From Marchantia polymorpha subsp. ruderalis (Eukaryota > Streptophyta > Marchantiopsida > Marchantiales > Marchantiaceae), in the NCBI GenBank assembly GCA_037833965.1, contig AP031352.1, positions 18,146,501 to 18,210,500 on the forward strand: a DNA stretch of 64,000 nucleotides. Reading direction: 5' to 3'. The position numbers were made by a program, and so were the translations under genes. Below are positions 45,601 to 58,300 of this stretch, piece by piece. Numbering within the stretch: the first letter of the stretch is position 1; every line of letters begins with the position of its first letter. The notes beneath the pieces are model-generated. The model searched no databases. It had not been told where the DNA came from and saw only the letters and a program-made list of their open reading frames with translations.

Positions 45601-46641
45601 GGACTTAATCCGCAGGCTGCAGTCGGAGTGCGGAGAATTGAGAGCACAGCGTGCGGAGGCCGAATCGCAGTTGGTAGTAATTGAAGACGATCGCAGGCGA
45701 GAGGCAGATCGCACGAAGGAAGAGATGGCGAGGCGAGTCGCCCACTGTCTCAAGGGCTACGCCCACTAGGAAGTGGCGGCGCAGGAGAAACTCACACTAC
45801 GTGAGTTAGAGCTTCGTGCAGCCGGGTTGTTGGCAGGTGACAGTCGGAGTCGGCGGCGGGTAGCGAAGAAGCTGGATTCTTTTCTATCGAAGGCGCGGGA
45901 CACCATGTCCACCCTTGAGACGGAGGTTTCCGCGGTGCTGCGGCGTTTGGGACTGCGAAGTCGAGCTGAAGACTGGCAGGGTAGGGAGTTAGAGCGCGGC
46001 AGTCCGTCACGCAGGAGGCGAAGCACAGGTTCCGCGGAGTGTAGTGTAGCGTGGTTCCGTGCCGGCGTGTAGTGTTAGTTAGTTAGGACTTAGAAGGTAT
46101 AAAGTAGTTCAAGGCGTCTTGCCTTGAGATTTTTCCAGTTTCGGAAGTGCAGATCAGGAACTCATTTTCTCTGCGTGTTTGTGTCCTTAGTTCTGTCACC
46201 ACGCAAGAGGAGCTACAACTTGGCGTTCCGCATTTTGTAGTTGAAGGCCTTCGGCCGAATGTTCAGAGCTAGTACATTGGTTAGAGACTTGAGTAGTTCG
46301 GATCTACACCTGCGGGTGATTGCCGATGCTCAGAGCCAGTGACGAGTTAGATACTTGAATAGTTTCGCCCTTACACTTTCGAGTGACTGTTCCTGATTGT
46401 ACTCCTTCGGGATTTTTCCCCTGAATGCCAAGTGAAGTTTTGCTACTTCGTGTAAGCCTTGGTTGTAAATTCAGGTTACGCTGCAGCAGGTGCCTTCAGG
46501 GTAACCCCTGTAGTATTTCTGGGAATGACAAGTGCCTAAGAATTCAAACTCTTCAATAGACTGTTACGGTGTGTTACTGGAATGTTTCTCAGTGAGTCCT
46601 TCCGTGCGGACCTGTGTTCTCTGCGCGTTTTGTGAGTTGAG
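42695..46641 (+). mobile_element. Older LTR-A relative with U3 ORF and R/U5
   Basis: Plus-strand LTR with the U3 ORF spread over 43029-46072, TATAAAG near 46099 and R/U5 up to an inversion junction at 46641-46644. The ORF is broken in several places, yet its helical domain (43290-43990) is well conserved at protein level against the intact copy, with many silent differences. This makes it the most useful diverged comparison in the window. Confidence 0.78.
43029..46072 (+). pseudogene. U3-encoded ORF, diverged copy (broken)
   Basis: Same domain order as 36166-39318: start MTSCERREDAPFL, helical domain with RLRMVPLKLPQNGLRAFEER and HLSPFLINFYRKMNCLTAAE, then a Pro/Arg-rich middle in which GCCTACGCGTAGGC palindromes stand where the intact copy has GCCTGTGCACAGGC. 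An acidic patch, a coiled coil and the end GSAECSVAWFRAGV follow. Broken in several places. Confidence 0.75.
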
Positions 46642-48392
46642 AGTACAATCAGGAACAATCACTTGAAAGTGTAAGGGCGAAACTATTCAAGTAGCTACTC
46701 GTCACTAGCTCTAAGCATCGGACATCGCCCGCGGACGTAGATTCGAACTACTCAAGTCTCTAACCAATGTATCAGCTCTGAACATTCGGCCGAAGGCCTT
46801 CAGCTACACAATGCGGACCGCTAAGGTGTAGCTCCTCGTGCGTGTTGACAAAACTAAGGACACAAACACGCAAAGAAAAATGAGTTCCTGATCTGCACTT
46901 CTGATGTTGCGAAAGATCCCAAGGCAAGACGCCTTGAACTACTTTATACCTTCTAAGTCCTAACTAGCACTACACTGCACTACGCCATGGTGCGAGCCGC
47001 AACAGATCCTACACCTGAGGAGTCGGCGGATGCCTTCCCCTCTAACTTACAACCTAAATCTAACCCTAACCCTAAATATGAAACCTAAGCCTACTGTACA
47101 GAGCCGCCAGCGTCTTTACATCCAAGATCTGAGGCTGAAAATTTGCAGGCATGCGTGGCCGGCTGACACCAACGGCCCTACCAAATTTCAGATCCATCCG
47201 ACCGTCCATCGCAAAGATATCGGCCCCGCAAGATCTTTGAACCTAGGCCAAAATTCCTTCTCCAAAATCCGAGGTCCGGGGACCCACATGCCCCTATGCG
47301 CAGGCCTCCTACTTGCAACTCCTTGGGCCGAAGGCCTATCTATCTGTTATCGCCGAAGGCCTCTCTCCTAACCATGACAGCCGCTTTCTACGCTCATAAC
47401 TCAGTGACGCCTTATCCGTTTGAAAAGTTCTTGGTCTCGTTGGAACGAGCGTTGCGAGCTCTTTCCAACAAAACCCTAACTAAGTCAAGGCGTTGCCAAT
47501 TGAGAAAGTTATAAGGGATTCACTCTTCCGCCGAATGCACTCTCCCGCATCGCCGAAGGCATTGACCCGAAGGCATTGACCCGAAGGCGTCTGTCGCCGA
47601 AGGCGTACATCTAGGGCCGAAGGCAGATATTCCGCCGATGGCGAAGTGTCTACGCGCAGGCGAATTCTTTCCGCCGAAGGCAGATTTCCCAGCGGACTTC
47701 CCGCCGACCACGAACTCCTTCCGCCTATCCGTAGGCGCTCTCCTTTGCATCTTTCGACAGTCACAACTCCCTGTGTCCTCATCCGTTCCAGGCGTTCTTG
47801 CGCTCGTTAGAACGAGCGTGTTGAGTTCTTTCCAACAAGACCCTAATCAAGTCAAGGTGTTGCAAATTGAGAAAGTTATGAGGGATTCACTCTTCCGCCG
47901 AATGCACTCTCCCACATCGCCGAAGGCGTTGACCCGAAGGCGTCTACCGCCAAAGGCGCATCTTCCGGCGGTTCTTCCGCCGAAGGCGTACCGCCAAAGT
48001 CGCTCTACCGTCGAAGGCCCCCCATCAGTAACTTCCGACACTCATAACTCAGTGACCTCTTCAGTAACTTCCGACACTCATAAGTTCTTGGGCTCGTTAG
48101 AACCAGCGCGTCGAGCTCTTTTCAACAAGACCCAAAGCAACTCAAAGCGTTACGAATTGAGAAACTTTATGAGTGATCTACCGCCGAAGGTGCTCGAAGC
48201 GGATCCTACAGCATGAACCGCCCGTTCCGTCCCAAGCGTCCCACTGTGGCCTAAGCCCAAAACCCCTTGACTGTCCTCGATCCTCTTTTTTAACTAGTTT
48301 CGCGTACCAATTACTATTTACAGCTCCTACCGCGGTACTTACTATTCAAAAATGTTTTAGTTCCGACGAAAAACAAAAAGTGGGTTATCATA
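46642..48392 (-). mobile_element. LTR of subfamily B, fragment
   Basis: Minus-strand LTR starting near 48392 (TATGATAACCCAC) and running to 46642, where it meets the plus-strand LTR tail-to-tail at a four-base overlap GAGT. It has the subfamily B modules, the telomere-like motif at 47052-47077 and the TATA region, but lacks the last part of U5. Broken relic. Confidence 0.75.
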
Positions 48393-49304
48393 GTCGGCGG
48401 GAAATCCGCCTTCGGCCCTAGAAATGCGCCTTTGGGGTTGGAAATTGTACGGCGCCTTCGGCGTCAGTGCAACAGCGCGGACGGACGAGGACCCAACGGA
48501 GTATTAAAATCCGTACGGACTGTACGGACGGAACGGACGAGTGCGCCTTCGACTGGTCGGGGTTACGGAGACCGGAGCGCCGACGGAGAGGCGAGAGAAA
48601 TGGACAGACTGGACGGAGTCCGTTGATCGCGGTCAACGCCTTCGGCACAGCCGCCTTCGGCGCTGCGCCTACGACAAGGGACCTTCAGCGGACGAACGTC
48701 TGATACGCGGACGGAATTCGCCTACGCGTAGGCGAGCGCCTACGCACAGGCAGATGAAGTTCCGCGCCGGCGGAGATTCCGCCGGGGATTCCGCCTACGC
48801 AGAAGGAAGTTCAATTTTTGTCCGATGCGCGGACGATCGCCTTCGGCGGAGCGGGACTGGCCAAAGATAAGTACGAACGAGTGTAGCGCGCAAGGCGAGA
48901 AATCCGCCTTCGGCGCTGCGCACCCATGTCCGCGGCGTAGTACGCTAGCGGAGTTCAAATTGCCAATTCGAGCGTGTGAGTTAAGTCGGCGTCGGCGGAG
49001 CGTGAAGCCGCGCGTGAGAGAGGAGGCCGTTATAGCGCGGAGCCGGCGCGGCCATCAAGTGATTTGACCTTCATGACCGAGAGCCGACCATGACCTTCGA
49101 CAAGGAGACGGAGAACGCCCCATTCTTGAATTCGCGATTTCACTTTCTAGTGCGAGCTGCGCGCGTCCACCTGCTAGCTGTTAGACACTCTAGACATCGC
49201 CGCGCGGAGAATTACTCGGTGGCTGAGAGAGAAGTGAGTGCGCAAGAGTGGGAATTGAGAGAAATTAGAGTTTGCATAGGAAGCAAGAAGCTCGAGCAGA
49301 GCAG
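48393..49304 (+). mobile_element. Older LTR-A relative with start of the U3 ORF
   Basis: Plus-strand U3 leader with CGCCTTCGGCG repeats and the first roughly 70 codons of the U3 ORF (start near 49090, TFDKETENAPFLNSRF), matching the beginning of the ORF at 36166. It is cut at about 49305 by LINE sequence and does not resume on the other side of the LINE. Confidence 0.75.
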
Positions 49305-52300
49305 AATTTTTACCCACATTGGTGAACGTCTATGAAGATCTTCAATTGCTCAAGGCATGGAGACCTCGCTTGGTTACGAACATGACGTCCACGACCCCAA
49401 GGCGGGAAGTGGGGGCGTCATGACCTTAGTACAGTCCAAATGGACACAAAATATAAACAGTGTTGGTTCTATGATGAAAAACAGAGCTCAATGGATGATC
49501 CTCACTAGCATGACAGGTGTTGACATTGACATAGCCAACATATACGCTCTAAATGATGCTGCATCACGCTGCTTGCTGTGGATCGACCTCGCTCGCGACC
49601 TGTCTCGTGGATGCCGATGTATGCTACTCAGTGACTATAACATGGTTGAACATTGGATAGATAAGTCCCGACGCGACGCATCTATGATTTCACTTCGGGA
49701 GAGAACACTGTTCGAAACCATGAAGATCACATTGAACATTGCGAATAACTCCTAGACTTTCGGGAGTTTAAAATACTCCTCAAACAACAACACGCCGGAT
49801 GGAGCTCAACCGATGACGCAATTAAAAAGATTGTACCTATTTCGATCAACTATCGCGACACTTCAATGCACACTGCTCCATTACAGTATTCGAGGTGACT
49901 TTCCAAGATCGGATCATCATCCAATATTTGCGACAATCCAGCTAGCAACACAGCCAGCGCGTCGAACTCACGGGAAGATGAACCCTTTCTGGTTTGAAGA
50001 AGCCCTACTCAAATTGTTGAGATTTGGACGTCAGCTTCTCCGCCGGTTACCTTCTTTTCCAAATTATAGAAAATCACTCATTTTTTCCAAAAATTCTGTC
50101 GAAAAAAGGCCGTAGCCTTTAGAGTAGACGAGGTGGCATTGGCTGAGGCGCTTGCAGAAGCCACCGATTGGACTCAACAGAACCCGGAGAATGTGATTCT
50201 CATGAATCAAATAGGCGCTCTACGACTCCGTCTTAAGACCCAGCAACGCAAAACTTCAGCTCTAAAAGAGAGGTACAGAATCCGCTGGAAACCGTGTGAT
50301 GACCAAGTGAGCCAATAGTTCTTCCGGACGGTTTGGGAAAGAAATTTCTCTCTGCACTCCATGACGAGCACGGCACCTATGTCACCTTTAGAGATGAAAT
50401 CAAGCAATGTGCCTTGACATACTACAGCGCGTTAAACGCGGCGTCACCGCTATCTGCATAAAAGACTACAGCGGAGACATAACTTCTCTCAAGACTTCCA
50501 GCTTTCTTCTCCTAACAATTCCCCGCGTCTGTGTTGGTGATCTAGCGCGAGTCTAGACGTTGTTGAATTCCATGCAGCTCTTAAAACCATGATAGCTGGC
50601 AAGAGCCCAAGTCCCGATGATGTGATTCTTAAGTTTTACTCAACATTTTGGGATCTCATCGGAGTGACTTTCACAAACATGATCCACCATGCCATTCGGG
50701 TAGACCGACAACCATATAGCACGAACACTGGATTGATCGTCCTTCTTTCGAAAGAAGACGACCTGGAGTTTATTGAACATTGGCGCCCTATCACGCTCTT
50801 GAACCTATCGTACAAGCTTTTTGTGGAAGTGCTACAGATGCGGCTTCAGAAATTTCTGCCTAAAGTAATCACCGACAGTCAAGCAGCGTTTCATCCGGCT
50901 CGTTATATCCTCGACGCAGTCCTCGTACAACACGAAACTATTGCATGGGCCCAAATGTCTGAGCAATCGCTAATTATGCTGAAGTTAGACTTCAGTAAGG
51001 CTTATGGCACGGTGAGTTGGAGTTTTCTTTTTCAAGCCATGTCTCGCATGGAAATTCCACATGCATTTGTTGGAATGGTGGAGATGCTTCTTACGGACGT
51101 TGCTGCAACCGTTCTATAAACGGCCTCTGCACAGATGAGTTTCCTATACGTCGGGGGTGCGGCAAGATTGAGCCCTCGCACCGCTTCTCTGTCTTATTGT
51201 AGCCGAGGTGCTTTCAATGGTAGCCAATCTAGAGGTGACAGAAGTACGGCTAAGGGTTATCATCCTTCCTGACGAATCCACCCAACAAACGCTATCTTAA
51301 TTTGCGGATGATACCTCCCTTTCACTACGAGGCACGAGCGGAATGTACGGGAGGCAGCCACAATACTGCATAACTTTGGCGATGCCACAGTACTCACCTT
51401 CAACAAGGAGAAATGCTCTTTGTACTGGTTTGCGAGTTGGTTGAATGTTTTCGAGTGCATGATTGCACCTCCAAATACCATGTCCAACTTGTAAGGGACG
51501 TCTTTTAGCATTTCCTTAGCAACATCAAATGTGGACAACTTCCTTGCGGCCAAGATCAACCGGAAGTTGAAGTATTGGTTATAGTTTCACGTATCGCTTG
51601 CCGCTCGAGTGGTTATAGTAAATTACATTTTACTTTCCTCTCTGTGGTATTTTATAAGTTTGTGGTACGGTTTGCGTAACATGCTCAATACGTTAAAGAC
51701 GTACCTCATGATCTACCTATGGGCAGGATCAGCAAACTTCGCCTGTACTAGGATTCGATGGACAAATTGTTATGCTGCGAAACTGGTGAGTGGTCTTGCT
51801 CTCATCAATCGCCATAGACAGTTTGATCGCACTCACGAACAAGTGGACGATCAAGGCCTTAACGCCAAGGAATTCACCTCTTCACATTCTCCTTCGTCAA
51901 CGCATCATGACACTTCGGCCGGCGTCATCATGTCACTTAGAACCAAGCTTGCAATAGGCAATGCTTCAACAGTTCTCTGCCCCTCGTGGAGCTCCGGTGT
52001 GGGAGCGCATGTCTAACGCATGGAGGCGGGCTAGTCCTAAGATCTATACACTCAGTCCACCAACGTTGAAGATGTTCGTAACCAACACTTATGGTGAACA
52101 AATTAATACTTAGGAGAGAACTGGGGATTTTTAGAGCCAAGGATGAATTTCCTTAACTCCCAAGGTCTCGCGTGTCTCCGGGATCTATGGCAGGCCGGTT
52201 CTACCAACGCTCGCCCCCTGAAGTACCTTTTAACAGCAGTATCGTCTTCAAGCATATCAGCAACCGCTGGTAGACGACATTTTGGTGCATGTACCCCCAC

Positions 52301-53605
52301 AATGGAAAACGTTGGTCCTCACAACGGGCTCCCAGACCATCCAAGGCAAATGGGTGGATCTTTTCATCGTAGTTGACTCGGAAGATCTAGCCATCATTTT
52401 CACAACAACTGCAGAATTCCTCCCGGCACTTCCCTCCGAAGAAACAGACCTCGATCTCTTTGCTAACATTCCCCAATACACAATTGGGCACCTATCTCAT
52501 CGATTGCTTACAGTACTAGTGGAGCTTCCCCTTCCAAAACCTGGACCTATGCAAAGTGCTGCGCAGTCAGATTATCATGGTCCCGGCCAGACATCAACAG
52601 AAGATTGTCACACGAGCTTACTACATGGCTCCGTTCACCAGGCTAGTTTTTGATCTCGGGCGTTGGCGGTAGAGCTCTAGCGACCTGCTCCATGACTGTT
52701 CTGCCAAGAAAGTTTGGACCTTGCTCAGCCCCCGAGCCAAACTTTCTCTCCCAATCGTGGCAAAGTGGCACGGCCTGCTTCTTGCCACATCTGCCCTGGA
52801 TTGGAAAGCTGTCTGGACAATTGCTCGTCCAAAGAAAAACGTTGCGTTTATGTGAAGCATCTACCACCGTGATGTGATAGATCTGTGGCAACACCGCTCA
52901 ATGCCCACAATTTTAGATGCATGCACATGCTGCGATCTAGATGAACCAGAAACAGTTCTTCACTGTTTCTTCTCTTGTGCCAAGGCCACAGCAGCCTGGT
53001 CTTATATGATCCACATCCTACATGCAATGTTGCAACAACATGGACAGCATTCTCCCATGCGAGAATTATCATGGCAGCAATGCATTTTTGGGGATGATCT
53101 TCATCAATCTTTGCAGGAATATCTCTTGGCTTGATCGCTGATGCAAGGCACTGCCCTCTGTATTATTTGGTTGCAACGGAATCATCGTGTGTTCCATGAT
53201 CACGCATGACCCTCGACACTGCTTGAACAGACCTTGTAGGATGCGTTATTGGATTTGGCTCGCACAACCTAGGCCAAAGTGCTCTGGAGCGAATAACACC
53301 AACCCATATGCATCGACAATGCGCGGTGCCAGTTCTCCATGCATTGGGACCATCAGGGCCTATTCTTCTGGTGGCGGACAGAGGAGTCTTGGTGGAACTT
53401 TCAGCGGCCTGTTATGACTGGCCCCGCTTCCACTTCCTTTGTCTCTCATGACGGTGCATAGATTCTATAGGCATATTATTTGAAAATCATAAATAGGTAG
53501 TTATAGGAGGTATTGCCAGTAGACCTTGTGTTTGCTCGGCTCTGCAATGATGTATTTGATTCATTTTGCAGTGAACTGGACTTACCAATTGCTTCAAAAA
53601 AAAAA
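49305..53605 (+). mobile_element. 5'-truncated, decayed LINE (non-LTR retrotransposon)
   Basis: Plus-strand L1-like LINE without ORF1. An endonuclease piece (49357-49755) carries AQWMILTSMTGVDIDIANIY and LLSDYNMVEHW. The reverse transcriptase is recognisable at 50589-51119 (GKSPSPDDVILKFYSTFWD, TGLIVLLSKEDD, HWRPITLLNLSYKLF, LIMLKLDFSKAYGTVSW), with the catalytic FADD at 51301-51312. A C-terminal zinc knuckle lies at 52922-52978 (CTCC...HCFFSC). Many stops and frameshifts separate these pieces, for instance between the endonuclease and RT frames and between the RT core and FADD, so it is dead. It ends in A10 at 53596-53605. No target duplication is clear, and the two flanks differ in type. 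Confidence 0.85.
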
Positions 53606-55010
53606 GTCTGACATACCACCAAAACAACCGGCAACGTGGAACTAAGTTTCACACAATCACTTGTACACCATCCAAATTATATGGGAAATCCATCCAACCC
53701 TGAAATATTCATGGTTGAATTTGTTGTGAATATTTAACATAAGTTTATAGCTCCTTTGCAATTTTCTGGCCCGATATCCTGGTTGTGTATTGTATCATAA
53801 CATGTTTTTACATAGTGCATATGCTGAATGGATGAGTAGAGTTAATCCACTCTTCAAATGTCATTGGTTAAATTATCAAACATATATATTTAGTGCCAAT
53901 CTTTGCAAAACTCATAGTCATATTGAAAACATTTGGCACTATGCCACTTATGAAGATAAAAATCATTGACTAGAACTTTTATTCTTATGACTTTTACATG
54001 TGTTGAATGATATGGTTTTTTTATGATAATCTACAAATTAATAATAATAAATAAAGGATTGATAAGAAACAAATAGAAAATAAAGTAAGTATTAGAATAT
54101 TTATTTTAAATTATTTAAATAAATAAAAAATAAAAAGTTCTTGATAAAAAAGTAGTCAAAATATCTTTCAAATAAGTAAATTAAAATAGGGAATTCTAAA
54201 TAATTAATTTTTTAATCCAAGACGATTCATTCGGTATAAAAAGCGCGTTGATAGATAGTTGTAATGTTTTTATATATAATTTATATTTGTTATGTTATGT
54301 AGTAATTAACACCATGCTAGAACAATATCATTTCATATAATCATGCAGATAGGTTGATATTTAAAAATACATTACAATTTTTCCTATTCCAAAAGTTATA
54401 AATTGACTTTTTTAACTATAAATGTGCTGAAAAAAATTTGAAATACCATTAATATTGATAAAAACTCACAATGTTATAATTAAGAAATTAAAAGTTCATC
54501 TATAATTATGAGTGTTATTACATTCACTCAAATGATGAGAATAAAAAACTATTTATGGTATACATTTTTGAAAATGAATTATAGAATATTTACTGATGTA
54601 ATCATAAATTTTTCCTATATAAAATTTTTTTTTTGTGAGATGATTACTCGCAGTATAAAATTTCAAGATATTAACTATAAACGTGATATTTATTCAATGT
54701 CAATATGAAAAATTAGGTGATATTTGAACATAGAAAATAAGTTTAAAACATTGTCACGGATGTATAGTTTTCCGTGAAATAATCGTATATGCAAAAAAGT
54801 CATTATTTAAATGAAAGGAAATTAATAGAATTTCCTGTCATTTATAATGTCAATAAAATCTAGAAATGAAATAAACTTTATTTTTACATTAATATATGAT
54901 GTTCAAATAAGTCATTTTGTAGATTAAAAATATTATTGTACAATATAAAATGTAAAAAATTAATTATTTATTAAAGTGAATGATTTAGACGTATAACAAT
55001 GGTGGATGAT
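53606..55010. other. AT-rich intergenic block upstream of CTF18
   Basis: No gene is recognised. Roughly three quarters A+T, with long A/T runs and frequent stops in all frames; the frame at 54508-54708 is Ile/Phe-rich low-complexity and probably chance. The change from the GC-rich retroelement mosaic on the left and from the GC-rich CTF18 start on the right is abrupt. Confidence 0.6.
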
Positions 55011-55177
55011 TAGTGGATTCCAATGTGGTGATTACTTGCTTTGACAACATTCGGGACCGTTTTAAGCGCACAACGTATATTGAAGGAATTGGCGGGTGGT
55101 GGTCGAGGAGGTCGGGACTGAAACCCACCAATAACAGTGCCGGTAGGCAAGCGGTGGGACCCAGTTGTGTGAAAAGC

Positions 55178-55185
55178 GCGGGAAA
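55178..55185 (-). promoter_or_regulatory. E2F-type site upstream of CTF18
   Basis: GCGGGAAA on the plus strand reads TTTCCCGC on the minus strand, a perfect E2F consensus (TTTSSCGC), about 150 bases before the CTF18 start codon. A second similar core, TTGGCGGG, lies near 55090. E2F sites typify S-phase genes, which fits a replication clamp loader. Functional use is inference. Confidence 0.5.
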
Positions 55186-55333
55186 GCCCGAGGCTCAGTC
55201 GGGCGAGATATCGGAAGCGAATATTGCGGGGAGCATTCGAATCAGCGCCGGTGCAATTGCCCGACATTGCAATTCTCTGCGCCGGTGCTCATTGCGATCG
55301 TCGGAGCCGAATCGATCAGCGGCTCCTGCAGTC

Positions 55334-58300
55334 ATGGAGGAACCGGATTTCGACGAGTTGACATGGATGGCGCATCAGGGGATGGAGGACGAGGCAGAGT
55401 TTGGATTCGAGCCCGAGCCAGACGATTTCTTCCAGGACGATCCTCGCGGTACTTATCACAGCGTTGTGAATTGTTGTGAATCGTTGTGAATTGTCGTTCT
55501 TCTTACCCGAACGACAGGAAGAACACTGTCATCATCCAGTAGATGAGCAGGATTCCTCAGCAATGTACATTTTCTAACAATGCGCTCGTCGTAGCTACGT
55601 TTCCACCAAAATGAGGCTCACGCAATTGACAGTGGAATTGTCACAGTCGCATGCTGCACATGATCCCCTTCTGACCCCCCGGAGAAAGAAGTGTTTGGAA
55701 TTTAGAGCATGGAGGTCACCCGAACATAAAACTCAATTGCTGCTATGTGTTTCTGCATTTCAGTATGATCGTGAGTCTAAACGAGGAATTCGAATCCTGA
55801 ATAAAAACATTGCAATTTCAGCGTGGTAAAAAGAAAATAAGAATCAGGCTGAATTTGTCTCATCCAGTCGAATTTTTAAGAACCGATGCATCCTCATCAT
55901 CAGGACCGTCCATCTTTTATTTTTGTGAGGTCTTTTGAAGACTTAGCTACGTACGTCGCACGTCGCCGATAATACCAGCATTGATATAAACTTTTTAACA
56001 TATGTACATATTTCCATCTCGTTTCCAAGAGAATCTGGAAGGAAGATGTTGACAGAGGAATATCAGCGAATGTGAATCAAAAGCCTCTGCCAGAGGCTTT
56101 TGATCAATCGTGATAATTTCGGCTTTAGACAGTGCTATAAAGTATTCAGCTACCGCTGCAACGAGAATCCAATGTAGAATTTGCTTACATTTGTACCACA
56201 CAGTTGAATGTGCCTAATTTTCAGTCTAGACGCACTTCGATGATGCCATACGTACTCAATGAGGAGGGGTGAACTGACATCTGTTTCGATTCATCACAGA
56301 AGAAGCTCGGAACATGTCCGATTCTGAGGTTGTCTGCCGCAAAAGAAGTTCTTCCGAGAATTCTGTGAAGTCTTCAGCAAAGGATATTAGTCCCAAAGGT
56401 ATTTTTCTACTGAAGACGATGTGACAAAGACGACCTTCTTCCTTCTATCATGTGGGTAAGATATGTGATCCCGGCACATTTCTTCTGCGAGAAACTCAAG
56501 CAGTTCATCGAGAAGAAGACAACTCCTTGATTTGAATTCAGCTGAAAGGACTTATGATCCTGGGAGTTAGGGCAGCTCTGCAGCACACTATGGGGAGACT
56601 TTACCTTGGCAATTTCAAGATTAATCACGTGTCCCTCCGGTTCTGAGTGCTGAGTTCTGAGAGCTACCAGGAAATCGCACACAAGCTTTGCACTTTGGAA
56701 ATGCATATTTGGCTCATTTCTGAAGGTTAAACCTCCCAGACATCACTTTGATCCTGCCTACTGTTGGATCTATCCAGAAAAGCGGCATCGAGCTTTATTC
56801 AAAGAAGATGTACCTTCCTCTGAGCCCGTGCATTCATTGCCTCTGCCTGCTTCCGTTTCGGCTGTCAAAGAGAAGGAAAATATTGTCAACAATCGAACCC
56901 CAGAGTATGATTCTACCTGGTCCAAAAAGTGTGGAGTTTTTCGGATGGCAAACTCGATCGATGGAGATTACATAACAATCACTGCACCGTCCGGTATCCG
57001 AGTTTATGCTCAACGTAAGCAAAGTCCAGACGCAAACACCAGATCGAGCTACAAATTACATTCTTCATATGTCTCTGAAACTAAAGGTAAACTCAAAGTC
57101 TTCAAATATTTCCGAGTTTCTTGAATGCTTAAAATCTTTGTCAAGCACTGGAAAGGCTTTTTGACGAAACTTATATCCTGGCCCATGCAGGTCTTCTCCT
57201 GCAGTCTATCGAAGAGATGATCGAAGCAGCTCATCAATGTCGACTACAAAAGGTAGTAGTAGGTCATTGTCTTCAAACCAGGATGTCCATACGACCTCTA
57301 TTCGATGTTTCTTTACCTGGTTCAATGATACGCCCTTTTCGATGTCGTTGTAGATGTTTTCGGAGGATCCCATGCCTGCCGATCGAAAGGAGGGTCCGGA
57401 GGTTCAAGCAGAAAAAGTGCATGAAAAGCTGTGGGTAGAGAAGTATGCACCTAAATCATTCACTGAGTTGCTAAGTGATGAACAAACCAACAGAGAGGTA
57501 TCTACTTAACTCAGTAGATACTACAATATAATTCAGAAAATCAATTTCACCCGGTCAGTTTCGTGGATAATGAGCATTGCTATAAGAACGGAGTTTCTCT
57601 GGTTCTACTTTCTGCTTTCTGAAGTTGCTGATTTTCCTTCGTTATATCAAGGTGCTGAGGTGGTTGAAGCATTGGGACTTCGGTGTTTTCGGCCAGTCAG
57701 ACAATGTTCCGACATCAAAAGATGTTTTGGCTGCTCTTAGGAAAAAGTCTTTCTCTCGGGATGGTAGAAATTTCCAGCGAAACTTCAAGAAGAGCCACTT
57801 CGAGTCCAAGAAAGTGTCAACAGATGACGCAGTCGTAAACTCTACAAACCCAAATTCTGTGAAATCTAGTTTCTCGAAGGTGTACGGACTAAAGTCTGCG
57901 ACTGAAGATACCAACCAGAAGGTGAAAATTCATTTTGACACTGTAGTAGAAGATTTACATCTTTGGCACGTAGATATCGTCGCCTTTCATGTGGTATCAA
58001 TTCGGCCCTCGAAGGAGCTTTGCTGAATGACTCCATCTGGCTTCATTGCTCAATGATTTTGCAGGTACTTTTGCTTTGCGGTCCTCCCGGACTAGGAAAA
58101 ACAACTCTAGCACACGTAGTTGCGAACCATTGCGGATATCGTGTGGTTGAGGTAAGTGTTGAACCTATACTCTTCTGCTTCACGTCTTTTCCATCATGCA
58201 AAAGAGAGTGTCTGGTCGTTAATATTGCAGAACACACGCTGAAGAGTTGACGGGTTAGAAGCTTACGGGCAATAGCGCATGCACAAGAGCTACGTAACGT

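Noticed and set aside
57625-58026. Separate small genes from open frames within CTF18 (for example 57625-58026, 63267-63596)
   Set aside because: They are exons of CTF18 that read on into introns; phases and GT/AG borders link them into one gene.
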